Shown: in pieces, positions 12,601 through 20,306 of the stretch
Layout: the number at the start of each line of letters is the position of its first letter
Position numbering within the stretch: position 1 is the first letter of the stretch
DNA from: a virus
Direction: 5' to 3' (one strand)
DNA: 27,877 nucleotides
IMG/VR virus record: IMGVR_UViG_3300028895_001347
Location: 1 to 27,877 of that record
The notes under the pieces: model-generated
Told to the model about the DNA's origin: nothing
The model's database searches: none
Seen by the model: the letters and a program-made list of their open reading frames with translations, nothing else
Made by a program: the position numbers and the translations under genes

Positions 12601-12911
12601 GATACCTGCCGTGGTCGATACAGAACGCGCTCGACATGCGGGTCACACGCGGCCAAGAGGCTGCTGAAGACTATTGGACGCAATACATGTCCACGAGACA
12701 AAGAAACGCTGCAGATCTCTGGATCATGCAGAGGCGTCCCGACATCCTTAGGCGGTGTGCGTGTGGCACACAGCGTTGGCGGTTCAAACAACTAATCGAG
12801 GCACTTTATGCAGACTACAAGCGTAGCCAAGCCGCTAAGGCGGCCAACAAAGAAATGCACGAGATGTCTCGAGGTGACCACGAATTGGTATCCTACGACT
12901 GGTGGCGCTAG
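12597..12911 (+). CDS. Unknown small basic protein (104 aa)
   Basis: A 104-residue product starting at GTG 12597 in the GTGA overlap with the upstream micro-ORF. It is rich in Arg, Trp and Gln with helical segments (RGQEAAEDYWTQYM; RWRFKQLIEALYADYKRS). A CACG pair near residues 54-57 is too little for a zinc site. The last 104 nt overlap the following zinc-ribbon gene in another frame, which is unusually long. One of the two may have a different start. Confidence 0.5.
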   Translation: MRYLPWSIQNALDMRVTRGQEAAEDYWTQYMSTRQRNAADLWIMQRRPDILRRCACGTQRWRFKQLIEALYADYKRSQAAKAANKEMHEMSRGDHELVSYDWWR

Positions 12912-13050
12912 GCTGCCATTCGTACGCTGCGAACGGTGTTACATCGAAGAGCTCTCTCGGTACGACCGCGAGTGTCTCGACTACGATGTTGCCCGGCGCT
13001 TAGAAAGCAAGGAGACGAAGTTGAAGCCCAAGCGGGAGAAGAAGAAGTGA
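12808..13050 (+). CDS. Zinc-ribbon protein (80 aa)
   Basis: Two C-x2-C knuckles 22 residues apart, CTRC (17-20) and CERC (41-44), form a classic zinc ribbon, followed by a charged helix and a Lys-rich tail (KETKLKPKREKKK). This size and layout is typical of phage HNH-like or recombination-endonuclease VII-like zinc ribbons, and the 30 residues after the ribbon lack the catalytic H-N-H residues. Nucleic-acid binding is likely. The TGA overlaps the GTG start of the next gene (GTGA). Confidence 0.6.
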   Translation: MQTTSVAKPLRRPTKKCTRCLEVTTNWYPTTGGARLPFVRCERCYIEELSRYDRECLDYDVARRLESKETKLKPKREKKK

Positions 13051-13385
13051 GCGACCACTACAGGGCGTTCATTCAGATGCCCGTGATTCTTCACGGAGAA
13101 ACGAGCGAAATCGTCGAGACGGAGATCGAGCTGCCCGTATGGTATCAGCCGCAGATGAATCAAGTGCTAGTACATCCACTGGTTGCTGGCTTGATGCCCA
13201 TCGGGCCGATCTTCTTCGACGGTGAGCGCGATACAATTGTCATCTCCATGGCCGGGTCCGCATACGACCTAACAACGACCCTGGACGAATGGCTGCAGGA
13301 TCGGCCGCATTGGCACAAAGCCGAGAAGCCGTTTATCATCCAACAGAAAATCGAGAAGCTCCCAGGAGGGGAAGACTATGCCTGA
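13047..13385 (+). CDS. Unknown protein (112 aa) upstream of ligase
   Basis: GTG 13047 lies in a GTGA overlap with the upstream stop and has GGGAG 10-14 nt upstream. The product is mostly beta-strand-like (MPVILHGETSEIVETEIELP; GPIFFDGERDTIVISMAG) with a C-terminal helix. It overlaps the ligase start by 8 nt, so translation is probably coupled to LigA. No family recognised. Confidence 0.58.
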   Translation: MSDHYRAFIQMPVILHGETSEIVETEIELPVWYQPQMNQVLVHPLVAGLMPIGPIFFDGERDTIVISMAGSAYDLTTTLDEWLQDRPHWHKAEKPFIIQQKIEKLPGGEDYA

Positions 13386-15483
13386 CGTAAGGACACAGAT
13401 TGAAGAACTCCGCGACGCGATCGCAGAATGGGACCGTATGTACTACACATACAGCGAATCGGTCGTCTCGGATGCGTTCTACGACAAGCAGTTCAAGGAG
13501 CTGCAGCGTCTGGAAGCCGAGAATCCGGAATTCGCTGACCCGAAGAGTCCCACGCAACGTGTCGGCGGCGAGCCCATCGCTGGGCTGAAATCCGTCAAGC
13601 ACGCTGTGTCGATGCTCTCGATCGACAACGGTTTTGACGTGGATGCGTTGGACAAGTTCCACGTCCGTGCGTCGCATAAGCTCAAGAAAGGCCCGGTATA
13701 TAGCGCCGACTGGAAGGTCGATGGCTGCGCCATCAGCCTGATCTACGTCGACGGTGTACTGACGCGCGCTGTGACCCGCGGCGACGGCAAGAAGGGTGAT
13801 GACATCACCCACAATGCCATGTCGATCCGCGGTATCCCGCGCAAGCTGGAACGCCTCGTCCGAGACGACCTGCCGAAAAATGATCATGTGATCAAAGTTG
13901 ACGGCACCGTGGAGGTCCGCGGCGAGGTCTATATCCCCAACTCGGCCTTCGCCGCGCTGGTGGACGCGCAGGAGAAGGCCGGCGAGGAACCCTTCAAGAA
14001 CTCCAGAAACGCGGCGTCGGGCGCATTGCGGCAGCACGACCCTAAGGAATGCTGGAAGCGCAAGCTGCACTTCATAGCGCATGGCGTCGGCCAGTTCGAT
14101 CCGGACTACTACAACGACTCATTCGTTGAGACGATGTACGCGCTGCATCTGATGGGCATTCCGAGCAACTGCGAGACTATGAACCCGCTGACGTATCCAG
14201 TCGCGCGCAAGCAGATCGAGCAGATGGTCGCCGTGATCAACGGTCTTGATATTCCGGTCGACGGGATCGTGCTGAAACTGGACTGTTTCAGCGATCGTGA
14301 AACAATGGGCTCTGTTTCATCGCGCCACGTTTCGTGGGCCATGGCCTACAAATGGGAGCGATATGAGGCTGAAACCAAGATCGTACGGCTCGAGACGCAG
14401 GTCGGTAAGCAAGGAACGCTGACGCCTGTCGCCTACTACGAGCCCGTCGAGATCGCTGAGACTACGGTACAGAAGAGCACCCTGTTCAACTTCGACGAGG
14501 TCGAACGGTTGGACCCCCGCATCGGGGACACTGTGACGCTGGAGAAGGCGGGGAAGATCATACCCCACCTGGTGCGGGTACACACGGGCAAGCGCACCGG
14601 ACGGCCGCGGAAGTTCAAGCCGCCCGAGAAGTGCCCGGTCTGCGAGGCCAACACCGTGCGCGATGGTCCCCTCGTGTCCTGCACAAACACCGCAGGCTGC
14701 CCAGCCCAGCTAGAAGCCGTAATCCTCGCAGCTGCCGACCGCAGCCGCCTGGATATCGACGGACTCGGTCCCAAGGCCGTCCAGGCGATGATGGCGGAGG
14801 ATTACAACGGCGAAGTTGGTGGGCTGCTCACAAGCCTGGCCGATCTATGGTGCCTCTACGACACCGTAGACGCCGATTCTGGGGCCATTCCGGGTTTGAC
14901 GCCTGGGAAGTCGAAAAAGCTCCTGGCGGCCATAGACGAGGCTGCTACGCGTCCCTCGTGGCGCCTGATGGCGTCGCTCAACATCAAGCACGTCGGGCGG
15001 ACCAATTCCGAGCTGATTTGCAAGGCCGTGGTTGCGCGCGCCGGCAAGCCAGTCGACGTTTTTGTGGAGTTGGGCAATTCGTGGAGCGCAGATAGTCTGA
15101 GCGAGCTGGAGGGGATAGGTAAGGAGACGGCTGCAAGTCTTGAAGACTGGCTGGCCCATGACGGGAACAGACAGCTCCTGGAAGACTTCCGTACCTGGGG
15201 CGTCAACACGGGCATGGGCGATCCCCCGCCAGAGGTAGTGCCAGCCGGACCACGTCCGCTGGACGGCAAGAACATCTGCGCGACTGGCAAGCTCGTCGGC
15301 TACACCCGCGATGGCATCAAACAAGCCATCAAGGATGCTGGCGGCAAAGCTTCGAGCAGTGTCTCGGGCAAGACCGACTATCTCGTGGCCGGCGCAGATG
15401 CCGGCAGCAAGCTGACTAAGGCGCGGCAACTGGATGTCACCATCCTGACCGAAGACGAGTTCAATGAACTGGTCAACGCCTAA
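13378..15483 (+). CDS. ligA: NAD+-dependent DNA ligase (LigA)
   Basis: A full-length bacterial-type ligase of 701 residues. It starts with domain Ia (conserved YY residues near 22-23, then DSFYD-like SDAFYD at 31-36). The adenylation domain carries the nucleophile Lys113 in ADWKVDG; the OB fold includes GDTVTLEKAGKIIP. A four-Cys zinc finger (CPVC ... C ... GC, about 420-440) follows, then helix-hairpin-helix repeats (LDIDGLGPKAVQ; LEGIGKETAASL) and a C-terminal BRCT domain (about 620-700). It seals nicks with NAD+ as AMP donor. Phage LigA copies are often trimmed; this one keeps every domain. SD AGGAGGGG lies about 8 nt before ATG 13378. Confidence 0.97.
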   Translation: MPDVRTQIEELRDAIAEWDRMYYTYSESVVSDAFYDKQFKELQRLEAENPEFADPKSPTQRVGGEPIAGLKSVKHAVSMLSIDNGFDVDALDKFHVRASHKLKKGPVYSADWKVDGCAISLIYVDGVLTRAVTRGDGKKGDDITHNAMSIRGIPRKLERLVRDDLPKNDHVIKVDGTVEVRGEVYIPNSAFAALVDAQEKAGEEPFKNSRNAASGALRQHDPKECWKRKLHFIAHGVGQFDPDYYNDSFVETMYALHLMGIPSNCETMNPLTYPVARKQIEQMVAVINGLDIPVDGIVLKLDCFSDRETMGSVSSRHVSWAMAYKWERYEAETKIVRLETQVGKQGTLTPVAYYEPVEIAETTVQKSTLFNFDEVERLDPRIGDTVTLEKAGKIIPHLVRVHTGKRTGRPRKFKPPEKCPVCEANTVRDGPLVSCTNTAGCPAQLEAVILAAADRSRLDIDGLGPKAVQAMMAEDYNGEVGGLLTSLADLWCLYDTVDADSGAIPGLTPGKSKKLLAAIDEAATRPSWRLMASLNIKHVGRTNSELICKAVVARAGKPVDVFVELGNSWSADSLSELEGIGKETAASLEDWLAHDGNRQLLEDFRTWGVNTGMGDPPPEVVPAGPRPLDGKNICATGKLVGYTRDGIKQAIKDAGGKASSSVSGKTDYLVAGADAGSKLTKARQLDVTILTEDEFNELVNA

Positions 15484-16039
15484 TCGCTACGGCGCATTCA
15501 GCATACCAGGCGCGCGGCTCCCGGCCGAAATGTATATTCGGGGGCCGCGCTACAAGCTGGAATTCTACGCATATGAAACGATGGGCGGGTCGATAGGCAA
15601 CACACAAGGCCTGGCGCGCGCACGTTTCGACACGTATCGGAGATTTACCTTGGACATCAAATGCACGATGGAACGTGACAAGCTGCTTGATATCGTTCGG
15701 AAGAACCGAGAGCAGCATATAACCATGCGCGACGAAGCGCTTGCCGGCTTCTGCGCCAAGACCGCAGAGAAGCTCGAAGGCGAGGCGCAGAAGCTGCGCG
15801 ACGGCAAAGCTATCCGCGTGGACATCCGCGCGTGGCCGCCGGCGAACCATGTGGCCGACTACGACCGCGTGATCCGCATGTTGGAGCTGACCACTGATAC
15901 GGTCATCGAACTCAACGAGCATGACTTTGCCACGCTGGTCAACGACGACTGGGATTGGGCGCGTGACTGGTTTCATGCGAACAACAGTATGTCGAAGACC
16001 TGCGCCGCTTGGGGCAAGTCTAAGGGCTACTGCGAATGA
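15464..16039 (+). CDS. Conserved phage protein of unknown function (191 aa)
   Basis: The C-terminal two thirds follow a layout seen in many phage proteins: a LDIKCTMERDKLLDIVRKNREQH start, a long helix, then a DYDRVIRMLELTTDTVIEL segment, and a final DDWDWARDWFHANN with a Trp-rich end. The best supported part is residues 63-180. The first 60 residues are less certain: ATG 15464 sits inside the ligase end with weak SD, while a TTG at 15650 has GGAG about 8 nt upstream and would give the classic start of the family. Function unknown. The stop overlaps the next start (ATGA). Confidence 0.62.
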   Translation: MNWSTPNRYGAFSIPGARLPAEMYIRGPRYKLEFYAYETMGGSIGNTQGLARARFDTYRRFTLDIKCTMERDKLLDIVRKNREQHITMRDEALAGFCAKTAEKLEGEAQKLRDGKAIRVDIRAWPPANHVADYDRVIRMLELTTDTVIELNEHDFATLVNDDWDWARDWFHANNSMSKTCAAWGKSKGYCE

Positions 16040-16881
16040 CCAAGACCAAGGAGCCGGCGGACCCCTACGGTCCGCCGGCTATCGAGGTCGAGCGTGTGAT
16101 CGACTGGAATCATAAGCGCGAACGGCGCTTGGCGTACCCAGTGCTGGGCACAGAAGGCGTCTGGGCGGTTTATCAGGACGATCCCGACGATAACGGCAAA
16201 CGCTACTGGGTGGCGCTACATGTCCCCAGCGGCTATGCCGTGTGGGTCGAGTTCGCTAGCCGCGAGGATGCTGAGGATCTGGCTTGCTGGACGTGGTGCA
16301 ACAGCGTCGATCAGGCGGGCTCTACAGCCAGCTCCCGCAAAGAAGCCAGCGCCGCGCTTGGCGCACGTGTCAAATCACGCTTTAGACAGGGCGGCCCGTT
16401 CAAGACCGGCCGCCGTAGATGGCGCCAGAAGATTGGGCGCTATGAAGTAGAGCAGACGGAAGCCGAAGAGCATTTCAGCAAACGGCTGACGGAGCTCGAA
16501 CGCGATCGTGCGGAATTCATGAAGATGCGGCAGCGGGAGAAGCTCATCCTCAAGAATCGCGCAGACGAATTGGCTGTCCGCGAGGCCGATCTAAAGGAGC
16601 GGATCGAGAAGTTCACGGTGGAGGAAGGCGAGAGACTGGCGACCATTCGCGAACGCGAGAAGCGGCAGTACGACGTTGAGGTGGCGCTCGACAACGAGTC
16701 GCGACAGCTAGACCAAACTGCGATTGAGCTGCGCCATCTGCGCACCACCATGTACGCCGCCCTACTGGCGGTTGATCTCGATGATGGTTTGCACGATGGG
16801 CAGCTGGGGCGCCGTTTCCGCAAGATCAGGATTAAGGGCGATTCTCTGCCTGCTCAATCAGCGCCTGCCGGAAGCAGCTAA
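16036..16881 (+). CDS. Coiled-coil protein with N-terminal globular domain (281 aa)
   Basis: Residues 1-85 are globular, with YPVLGTEGVWAVYQDD and YWVALHVPSGYAVWVEF strands. A basic stretch with repeated Arg and Lys follows (about 105-140). Residues 140-240 form a long heptad-like coiled coil rich in Glu, Arg and Lys (TELERDRAEFMKMRQREKL; RADELAVREADLKERIEKF). It probably oligomerises as a rod. ATG 16036 overlaps the previous stop (ATGA). The last 50 nt overlap the convergent gene on the other strand, and no terminator separates the two operons. Function unknown. Confidence 0.7.
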   Translation: MTKTKEPADPYGPPAIEVERVIDWNHKRERRLAYPVLGTEGVWAVYQDDPDDNGKRYWVALHVPSGYAVWVEFASREDAEDLACWTWCNSVDQAGSTASSRKEASAALGARVKSRFRQGGPFKTGRRRWRQKIGRYEVEQTEAEEHFSKRLTELERDRAEFMKMRQREKLILKNRADELAVREADLKERIEKFTVEEGERLATIREREKRQYDVEVALDNESRQLDQTAIELRHLRTTMYAALLAVDLDDGLHDGQLGRRFRKIRIKGDSLPAQSAPAGSS

Positions 16882-17080
16882 GCGAGCATGTCAGCTTGCA
16901 ATGCTCTTTGGCCCACTCGTAGAGATCGGTCATTGGGATGCCTGCATACTCCTCGTTTGCATAGTTCTGGACGAACTCGTCCCAGAGCTTCTTGCTGTCG
17001 CCGCGTAGTACCTTCGGGGTCACGCGCCGTGTACGAGACTTCAAAGCTGCAAGCGGGTCTGCGGTGGCCTTTGCCATCAT
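16832..17080 (-). CDS. Small unknown protein ending the minus-strand operon (82 aa)
   Basis: An 82-residue protein with a basic N-terminal third and helical C-terminal half (KKLWDEFVQNYANEEYAGIP, then LTCSLSCFRQALIEQAE). GAAGAGGA just before ATG-ATG at 17080 is both the SD and the poly-Glu end of the upstream SPFH gene; starts and stop share bases. It could be a DNA-binding adaptor (the size of some small terminase subunits), but no HTH can be confirmed. It overlaps the convergent coiled-coil gene by 50 nt. Confidence 0.58.
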   Translation of the reverse strand: MMAKATADPLAALKSRTRRVTPKVLRGDSKKLWDEFVQNYANEEYAGIPMTDLYEWAKEHCKLTCSLSCFRQALIEQAENRP

Positions 17081-17655
17081 TCCTCTTCCTCCTCTTCTTC
17101 CTCGGCAGCGTCCATCGGTAGGACTGTTGTGCCGCCGTGTACTCGATGCATGTTGGACAGGTGGAAGTCGGACATGAATGCCTCTTCCACTTCGACGCCG
17201 TATTTGTCGAGCGCCTTACGCATTCTGCGTGTTAGCGCCGCGTTAATCTTCTGGTGATTGTCGGCTAGTTCGGTGATCGTCTTGCCGATGCATGCGCCTA
17301 TGACAGCGCCCTGCGCTCGGTCTTTGATGGTCGACGGGAAGTTGTAGGTGTCAACCAGCGCTTTCATTATGTCGCCAATCGTGTAGACTACAGTAACAGA
17401 GATGCAAATGCCAATCGGGCGTTCGGATCTGTGCGGTAGAGTCTGCACGCCGACTTCGAAAGAGTCGCGCTTAACCGGATGGACCATCGGCCGTTGGATG
17501 GGAGGCCAGTAGATATGGAAGCCAGGCCTGATGCGCTTCGCTCTACTGAGCGTGAGCATCACACCTTCCTGCGTGGCATCCACGTGTAAGCCGCGCGGGA
17601 AGATTCGCGACACCCATCGCACAAAGTCCGATAACCAACCAAGGCCAATGTCCAC
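17077..17655 (-). CDS. SPFH/band-7 domain protein
   Basis: A 192-residue protein with the band-7 (stomatin/prohibitin/flotillin) layout. HVDATQEGVMLTLSRAKRIR and GFHIYWPPIQRP form the first strands. Later come ICISVTVVYTIGDIMKALVD and the long helical block IKDRAQGAVIGACIGKTITELADN, QKINAALTRRMRKALDKYGV, VEEAFMSDFHLSN. These match the family's beta core and the helix that packs in the oligomeric ring. It is short, with no clear N-terminal membrane helix but a Trp and Phe-rich start that may associate with membrane. The C terminus is a run of eight Glu. In bacteria such proteins scaffold membrane complexes and proteases; phage copies are known but uncommon. Confidence 0.72.
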   Translation of the reverse strand: MDIGLGWLSDFVRWVSRIFPRGLHVDATQEGVMLTLSRAKRIRPGFHIYWPPIQRPMVHPVKRDSFEVGVQTLPHRSERPIGICISVTVVYTIGDIMKALVDTYNFPSTIKDRAQGAVIGACIGKTITELADNHQKINAALTRRMRKALDKYGVEVEEAFMSDFHLSNMHRVHGGTTVLPMDAAEEEEEEEE

Positions 17656-17664
17656 CGGGTCACC

Positions 17665-18180
17665 TCAACGATATTGACGATGGTGCACATCCGGCTCGAA
17701 CAAGCCGGTCACTTTGGAGAACCGCTCCAAGCGCTGGTACAGTTCCTCCAAAGTGCCGTTGTTCGGGATCGCGATGTCGCAATCGTCGATGGTGATTTCG
17801 CATGACGGATCCTTTGGGACATCCCGTTCGATCCAGATCGTAAGGTCCAGCATCTGGTGTGCCAGCACTGCTTGCAACTCGCCGGCACGGCGGATGCCAT
17901 TCAGGATGTCGCTGGTATCCAGCATACCACGATACAGGGTCAAACCGTCAGGCTCGTTGTGCGCCCAAATTATTTGGGCCCACTCTTCCCGGTGGTTGTG
18001 GCGATCGTCGAACGCCTCTTCCACGGTGATATAGCCGTATTTCTCGCGTAATTGCGAGAAACACAGCGCGGCGGCCGCCTGGCTGGTGCTTTCATGATAG
18101 CACAGGGATGTGCTGTAATCGAACCAGTTGGAGACGGTGTCTTTGCCGCAGCGGCCATGGCCGCAAACCGCAATCTTCAT
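17665..18180 (-). CDS. Deoxynucleoside monophosphate kinase-like protein
   Basis: A 171-residue protein starting at ATG 18180, with SD GAGGA upstream. The N-terminal P-loop CGHGRCGKDT (6-15) is the G-x-x-x-x-G-K-D form found in phage dNMP kinases of the T4 gp1 type. The remainder fits a small nucleotide kinase: a DRHNHREEWAQ lid-like region, LDTSDILNGIRRAGEL, and LTIWIERD. It would phosphorylate dNMPs to dNDPs. Starting further upstream (18237) would add residues with no RBS. ATGA overlap links it to the upstream deoxynucleotidase gene. With NDK at 22731 the window has consecutive steps from dNMP to dNTP. Confidence 0.75.
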   Translation of the reverse strand: MKIAVCGHGRCGKDTVSNWFDYSTSLCYHESTSQAAAALCFSQLREKYGYITVEEAFDDRHNHREEWAQIIWAHNEPDGLTLYRGMLDTSDILNGIRRAGELQAVLAHQMLDLTIWIERDVPKDPSCEITIDDCDIAIPNNGTLEELYQRLERFSKVTGLFEPDVHHRQYR

Positions 18181-18779
18181 GTTTGGTCCTCGATTCGTTG
18201 AAATTGCGCCCGTACGCAGTCCATAGGGTCTACGCACTGGGCGGCAAATCGATTGTAGGGCTGTGGGAAGACGATCTGGCGCCCGCCGCGGGCGTTGAAA
18301 TCGTCTTCGTAGCGCGCGTCGTCGTCCACGAGGATGACGCCGGGCTGTGATACTGCGCCCTTGCCGGTCGTGAATATGAAGTCGTAGAAGTCACGGCCGA
18401 AGTATTTGCGCAGCCATGCCATTTTGCCTTGGAGGCAGTAGCCGACCTCATGCGCATCCAAGAACTCGAACATCAGCGGGCGGCTCAGTATGCCGATCTC
18501 GCTGCCTACTTCGTGGGCCCACGCCCACAGTTCGAACGTCCACGGATACGGCTCGAGGTCGTACCAAAACTCGTAGCCTGCCTTAACGACAGGACCCCAG
18601 ATCTGCTGGAAGGACATGCCCATGGCTTCTTCCATGTCATGACTGGTGATCCTATCGAGCAGGTCCATCCGCCCATGCATGGCCAGCACCGCTTTGTGCA
18701 CGTTGCACATCACGCCGTCCATGTCCAGGTAGATGTGTTTAGCCGCAGAACTGGGGGGTGCTCCAGTGCGAATTCGCAT
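18177..18779 (-). CDS. 5'-deoxynucleotidase-like HAD protein
   Basis: A 200-residue protein. IYLDMDGVMCN near the N terminus is HAD motif I, with D-x-D-G-V as in 5'(3')-deoxyribonucleotidases (NT5C-type). A helical cap follows (residues about 25-80, Trp and Met-rich). IGILSRP matches motif II, and a C-terminal ILVDDDARYEDDFNARGG is the acidic motif IV followed by the typical loop. It may dephosphorylate dNMPs such as dUMP or dTMP and so shape the nucleotide pool. ATG 18779 has SD GAGGA with 8-nt spacing; a GTG at 18794 is possible but less good. It overlaps the upstream phosphoesterase gene by 41 nt. Confidence 0.75.
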   Translation of the reverse strand: MRIRTGAPPSSAAKHIYLDMDGVMCNVHKAVLAMHGRMDLLDRITSHDMEEAMGMSFQQIWGPVVKAGYEFWYDLEPYPWTFELWAWAHEVGSEIGILSRPLMFEFLDAHEVGYCLQGKMAWLRKYFGRDFYDFIFTTGKGAVSQPGVILVDDDARYEDDFNARGGRQIVFPQPYNRFAAQCVDPMDCVRAQFQRIEDQT

Positions 18780-19875
18780 TAGGCTTGTCCTCACAAAAGA
18801 TCCGGGTAGTCATGATGTTGCCGTGCTCGGCGTCCATGACGATCAGTGTCTGGGTAGGCGCTTCGGCCTCCGCTCGGATAGCTGCTGCATACGGATCGTA
18901 GCCGATCAGGCTACCGCAGGCAACGAAGCCGGGCTTTGTGAGAAACTGGTGGAAATGGCCGATCACGGTCAATTCCGCGCGGCCATGCGCGTTCCATTGA
19001 TGCAACGCCCTGTTGGCAGGCCCCATGAGCCCAGCCTGCCCGCCGTGGAACTTCAAGGTGTCACCGTGCGAGAACCGACACAGGTGCCCTTGGATGTCCG
19101 TGTTGAGCAGCGGCCCGTCGGCAATAAACGACGAGACTCGCTTGTCGCCAACGAACGCCTGGGCCACGTTGTTGTAGATGAGGTACTCCCACGAGTGCGA
19201 CCACTGCGTGTGGATGCGCTTCTTCTCGGTGGCACGGCCGTGGTTGCCGTGGTTCGCCAGGAAGCGCAGATTCTTGCACTTCGTGTTCTTGAGAAGGTAC
19301 TTAATACCGTCGACCAGCTGTTGCTGTACGAAAATGGCCGCGTCTGTCGGCCCAGCCCAGTTGGTCTGCTGATATTCCTCGTGGATCATGCCGTTCATGA
19401 GGTCACCACCTGCCCACAGGATGACCTCGTCGATCTTGCTGATCTTTCGAGCGAATTCGATCAAGTATACTGCTTGCTCCCATGTGCGCTTGATGCGCCG
19501 CTTGGCAATCGCTTTGGTGAACTCGTTGAGTCCGTTGACCAGCGAGGGCGCAACCTGCTGCTCGGCATGCCAATCATTGCAACAGATGATTGCCGAGGCT
19601 TGGCCTTTCCCGCGGCGCTTCTTCGCGGCGGGGATTTTGCGATCAGCCAGGTGGTCCTGCATACACAGGACAGTACCGAGCTTCTCTTCGTTGATGGTAA
19701 GATCGGTCTCCGCCTGCCGGAGTTTACGCTTGGTTTCGCGGTGCTTACTGCGCTCGCGATCCAGCTTCGTCTCCGCGTCACGGATTTGACGGATCTTGTC
19801 GTCCAGACTGAGTTTAGAGTAGCGCTCAAGCGTCTTGAGCTCTCTCAGGGCCGCAGCAGAAGTCTTCTTGGCCAT
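18739..19875 (-). CDS. Calcineurin-like metallophosphoesterase with N-terminal coiled coil
   Basis: A 378-residue protein; residues 1-80 are a charged coiled coil (KIRQIRDAETKLDRERSKHR). The phosphoesterase domain follows in order: NDWHAEQ (Asp101, His103), LWAGGDLMNG (Asp158), NHGNHGR (Asn211, His212 region), FSHGD and VIGHFHQF (G-H-x-H). These are the metal ligands of the calcineurin family. Phage members act on nucleic acids or nucleotides; the coiled coil suggests a multimer. ATG 19875 has AGGA with 6-7 nt spacing; an upstream ATG at 19923 is not supported by an SD. It is the first gene of the minus operon reading away from the divergent region. Confidence 0.82.
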   Translation of the reverse strand: MAKKTSAAALRELKTLERYSKLSLDDKIRQIRDAETKLDRERSKHRETKRKLRQAETDLTINEEKLGTVLCMQDHLADRKIPAAKKRRGKGQASAIICCNDWHAEQQVAPSLVNGLNEFTKAIAKRRIKRTWEQAVYLIEFARKISKIDEVILWAGGDLMNGMIHEEYQQTNWAGPTDAAIFVQQQLVDGIKYLLKNTKCKNLRFLANHGNHGRATEKKRIHTQWSHSWEYLIYNNVAQAFVGDKRVSSFIADGPLLNTDIQGHLCRFSHGDTLKFHGGQAGLMGPANRALHQWNAHGRAELTVIGHFHQFLTKPGFVACGSLIGYDPYAAAIRAEAEAPTQTLIVMDAEHGNIMTTRIFCEDKPNANSHWSTPQFCG

Positions 19876-19990
19876 TACGATTCCTATGCTGAACTGGAAA
19901 CTGACGTCGTGCCACACTTGCACGATATTAAAAGTCTACCATATTTGCGTGGGATCGCAAAGGTGCATTTCTAAAATTTAGGAGGAACCC
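19876..19990. promoter_or_regulatory. Divergent intergenic region
   Basis: It separates the minus operon (start 19875) from the plus operon (start 19991). On the plus strand a weak sigma-70-like pair is visible: TTGCAC at 19918-19923 and ATATTT 17 nt later. It also carries the inverted repeat listed separately. AGGAGGA 5-8 nt before ATG 19991 is the plus SD. No gene is seen. Confidence 0.4.
19944..19961. promoter_or_regulatory. Inverted repeat, operator-like
   Basis: TTTGCG and CGCAAA, perfectly complementary, flank a 6-nt spacer (TGGGAT). The repeat sits in the middle of the divergent region, partly overlapping the weak -10 position, where a repressor would block both directions. It could also form a small RNA hairpin. 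Confidence 0.4.
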
Positions 19991-20302
19991 ATGTCCGAGT
20001 ACCAGATCAATCACTGTCCGGACGTCGAACTGACGAAACTGCCGAACGATGATGTAAGGACTCACGATGGACATGTGCTGCGCCTAGGCGACGTAGTATA
20101 CTTTCGCTTCACGCCAACGCCGGCAGCCACGGAGTACGTGGTCGTGTCGGATCGGGCGATCAGGGTTAGCGGTGGCTATCAGGTCATCGTTGTAGGGCCG
20201 CGCGGCATCGCTGCGGCTATGAACCCCTATGATTTTGTTACTGAGTCTGAGGTATGGTGGGAATTCTGGCGCAAGCGCTACGACAACCACCGCAGGAGTT
20301 GA
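19991..20302 (+). CDS. Unknown small beta-rich protein (103 aa)
   Basis: An excellent SD (AGGAGGA) precedes ATG 19991. The product has strand-like segments (VVYFRFTPTPAATEYVVVSD; GGYQVIVVGPRG) and a C terminus rich in Trp, Arg and Phe (WWEFWRKRY). No family recognised. First gene of the plus operon after the divergent region, so likely expressed early or strongly. Confidence 0.6.
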   Translation: MSEYQINHCPDVELTKLPNDDVRTHDGHVLRLGDVVYFRFTPTPAATEYVVVSDRAIRVSGGYQVIVVGPRGIAAAMNPYDFVTESEVWWEFWRKRYDNHRRS

Positions 20303-20306
20303 GATA

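Noticed and set aside
13336-14082. 248-codon minus-strand frame opposite ligA
   Set aside because: Antisense to the well conserved adenylation domain; no motifs.
16832-17080. Assignment as small terminase subunit
   Set aside because: Size fits, but no helix-turn-helix is visible and it is 9 kb from terL.
18733-19974. 413-codon + strand frame covering the metallophosphoesterase region
   Set aside because: It mirrors the minus-strand phosphoesterase, whose metal motifs and SD are clear; the plus frame has no family features or RBS.
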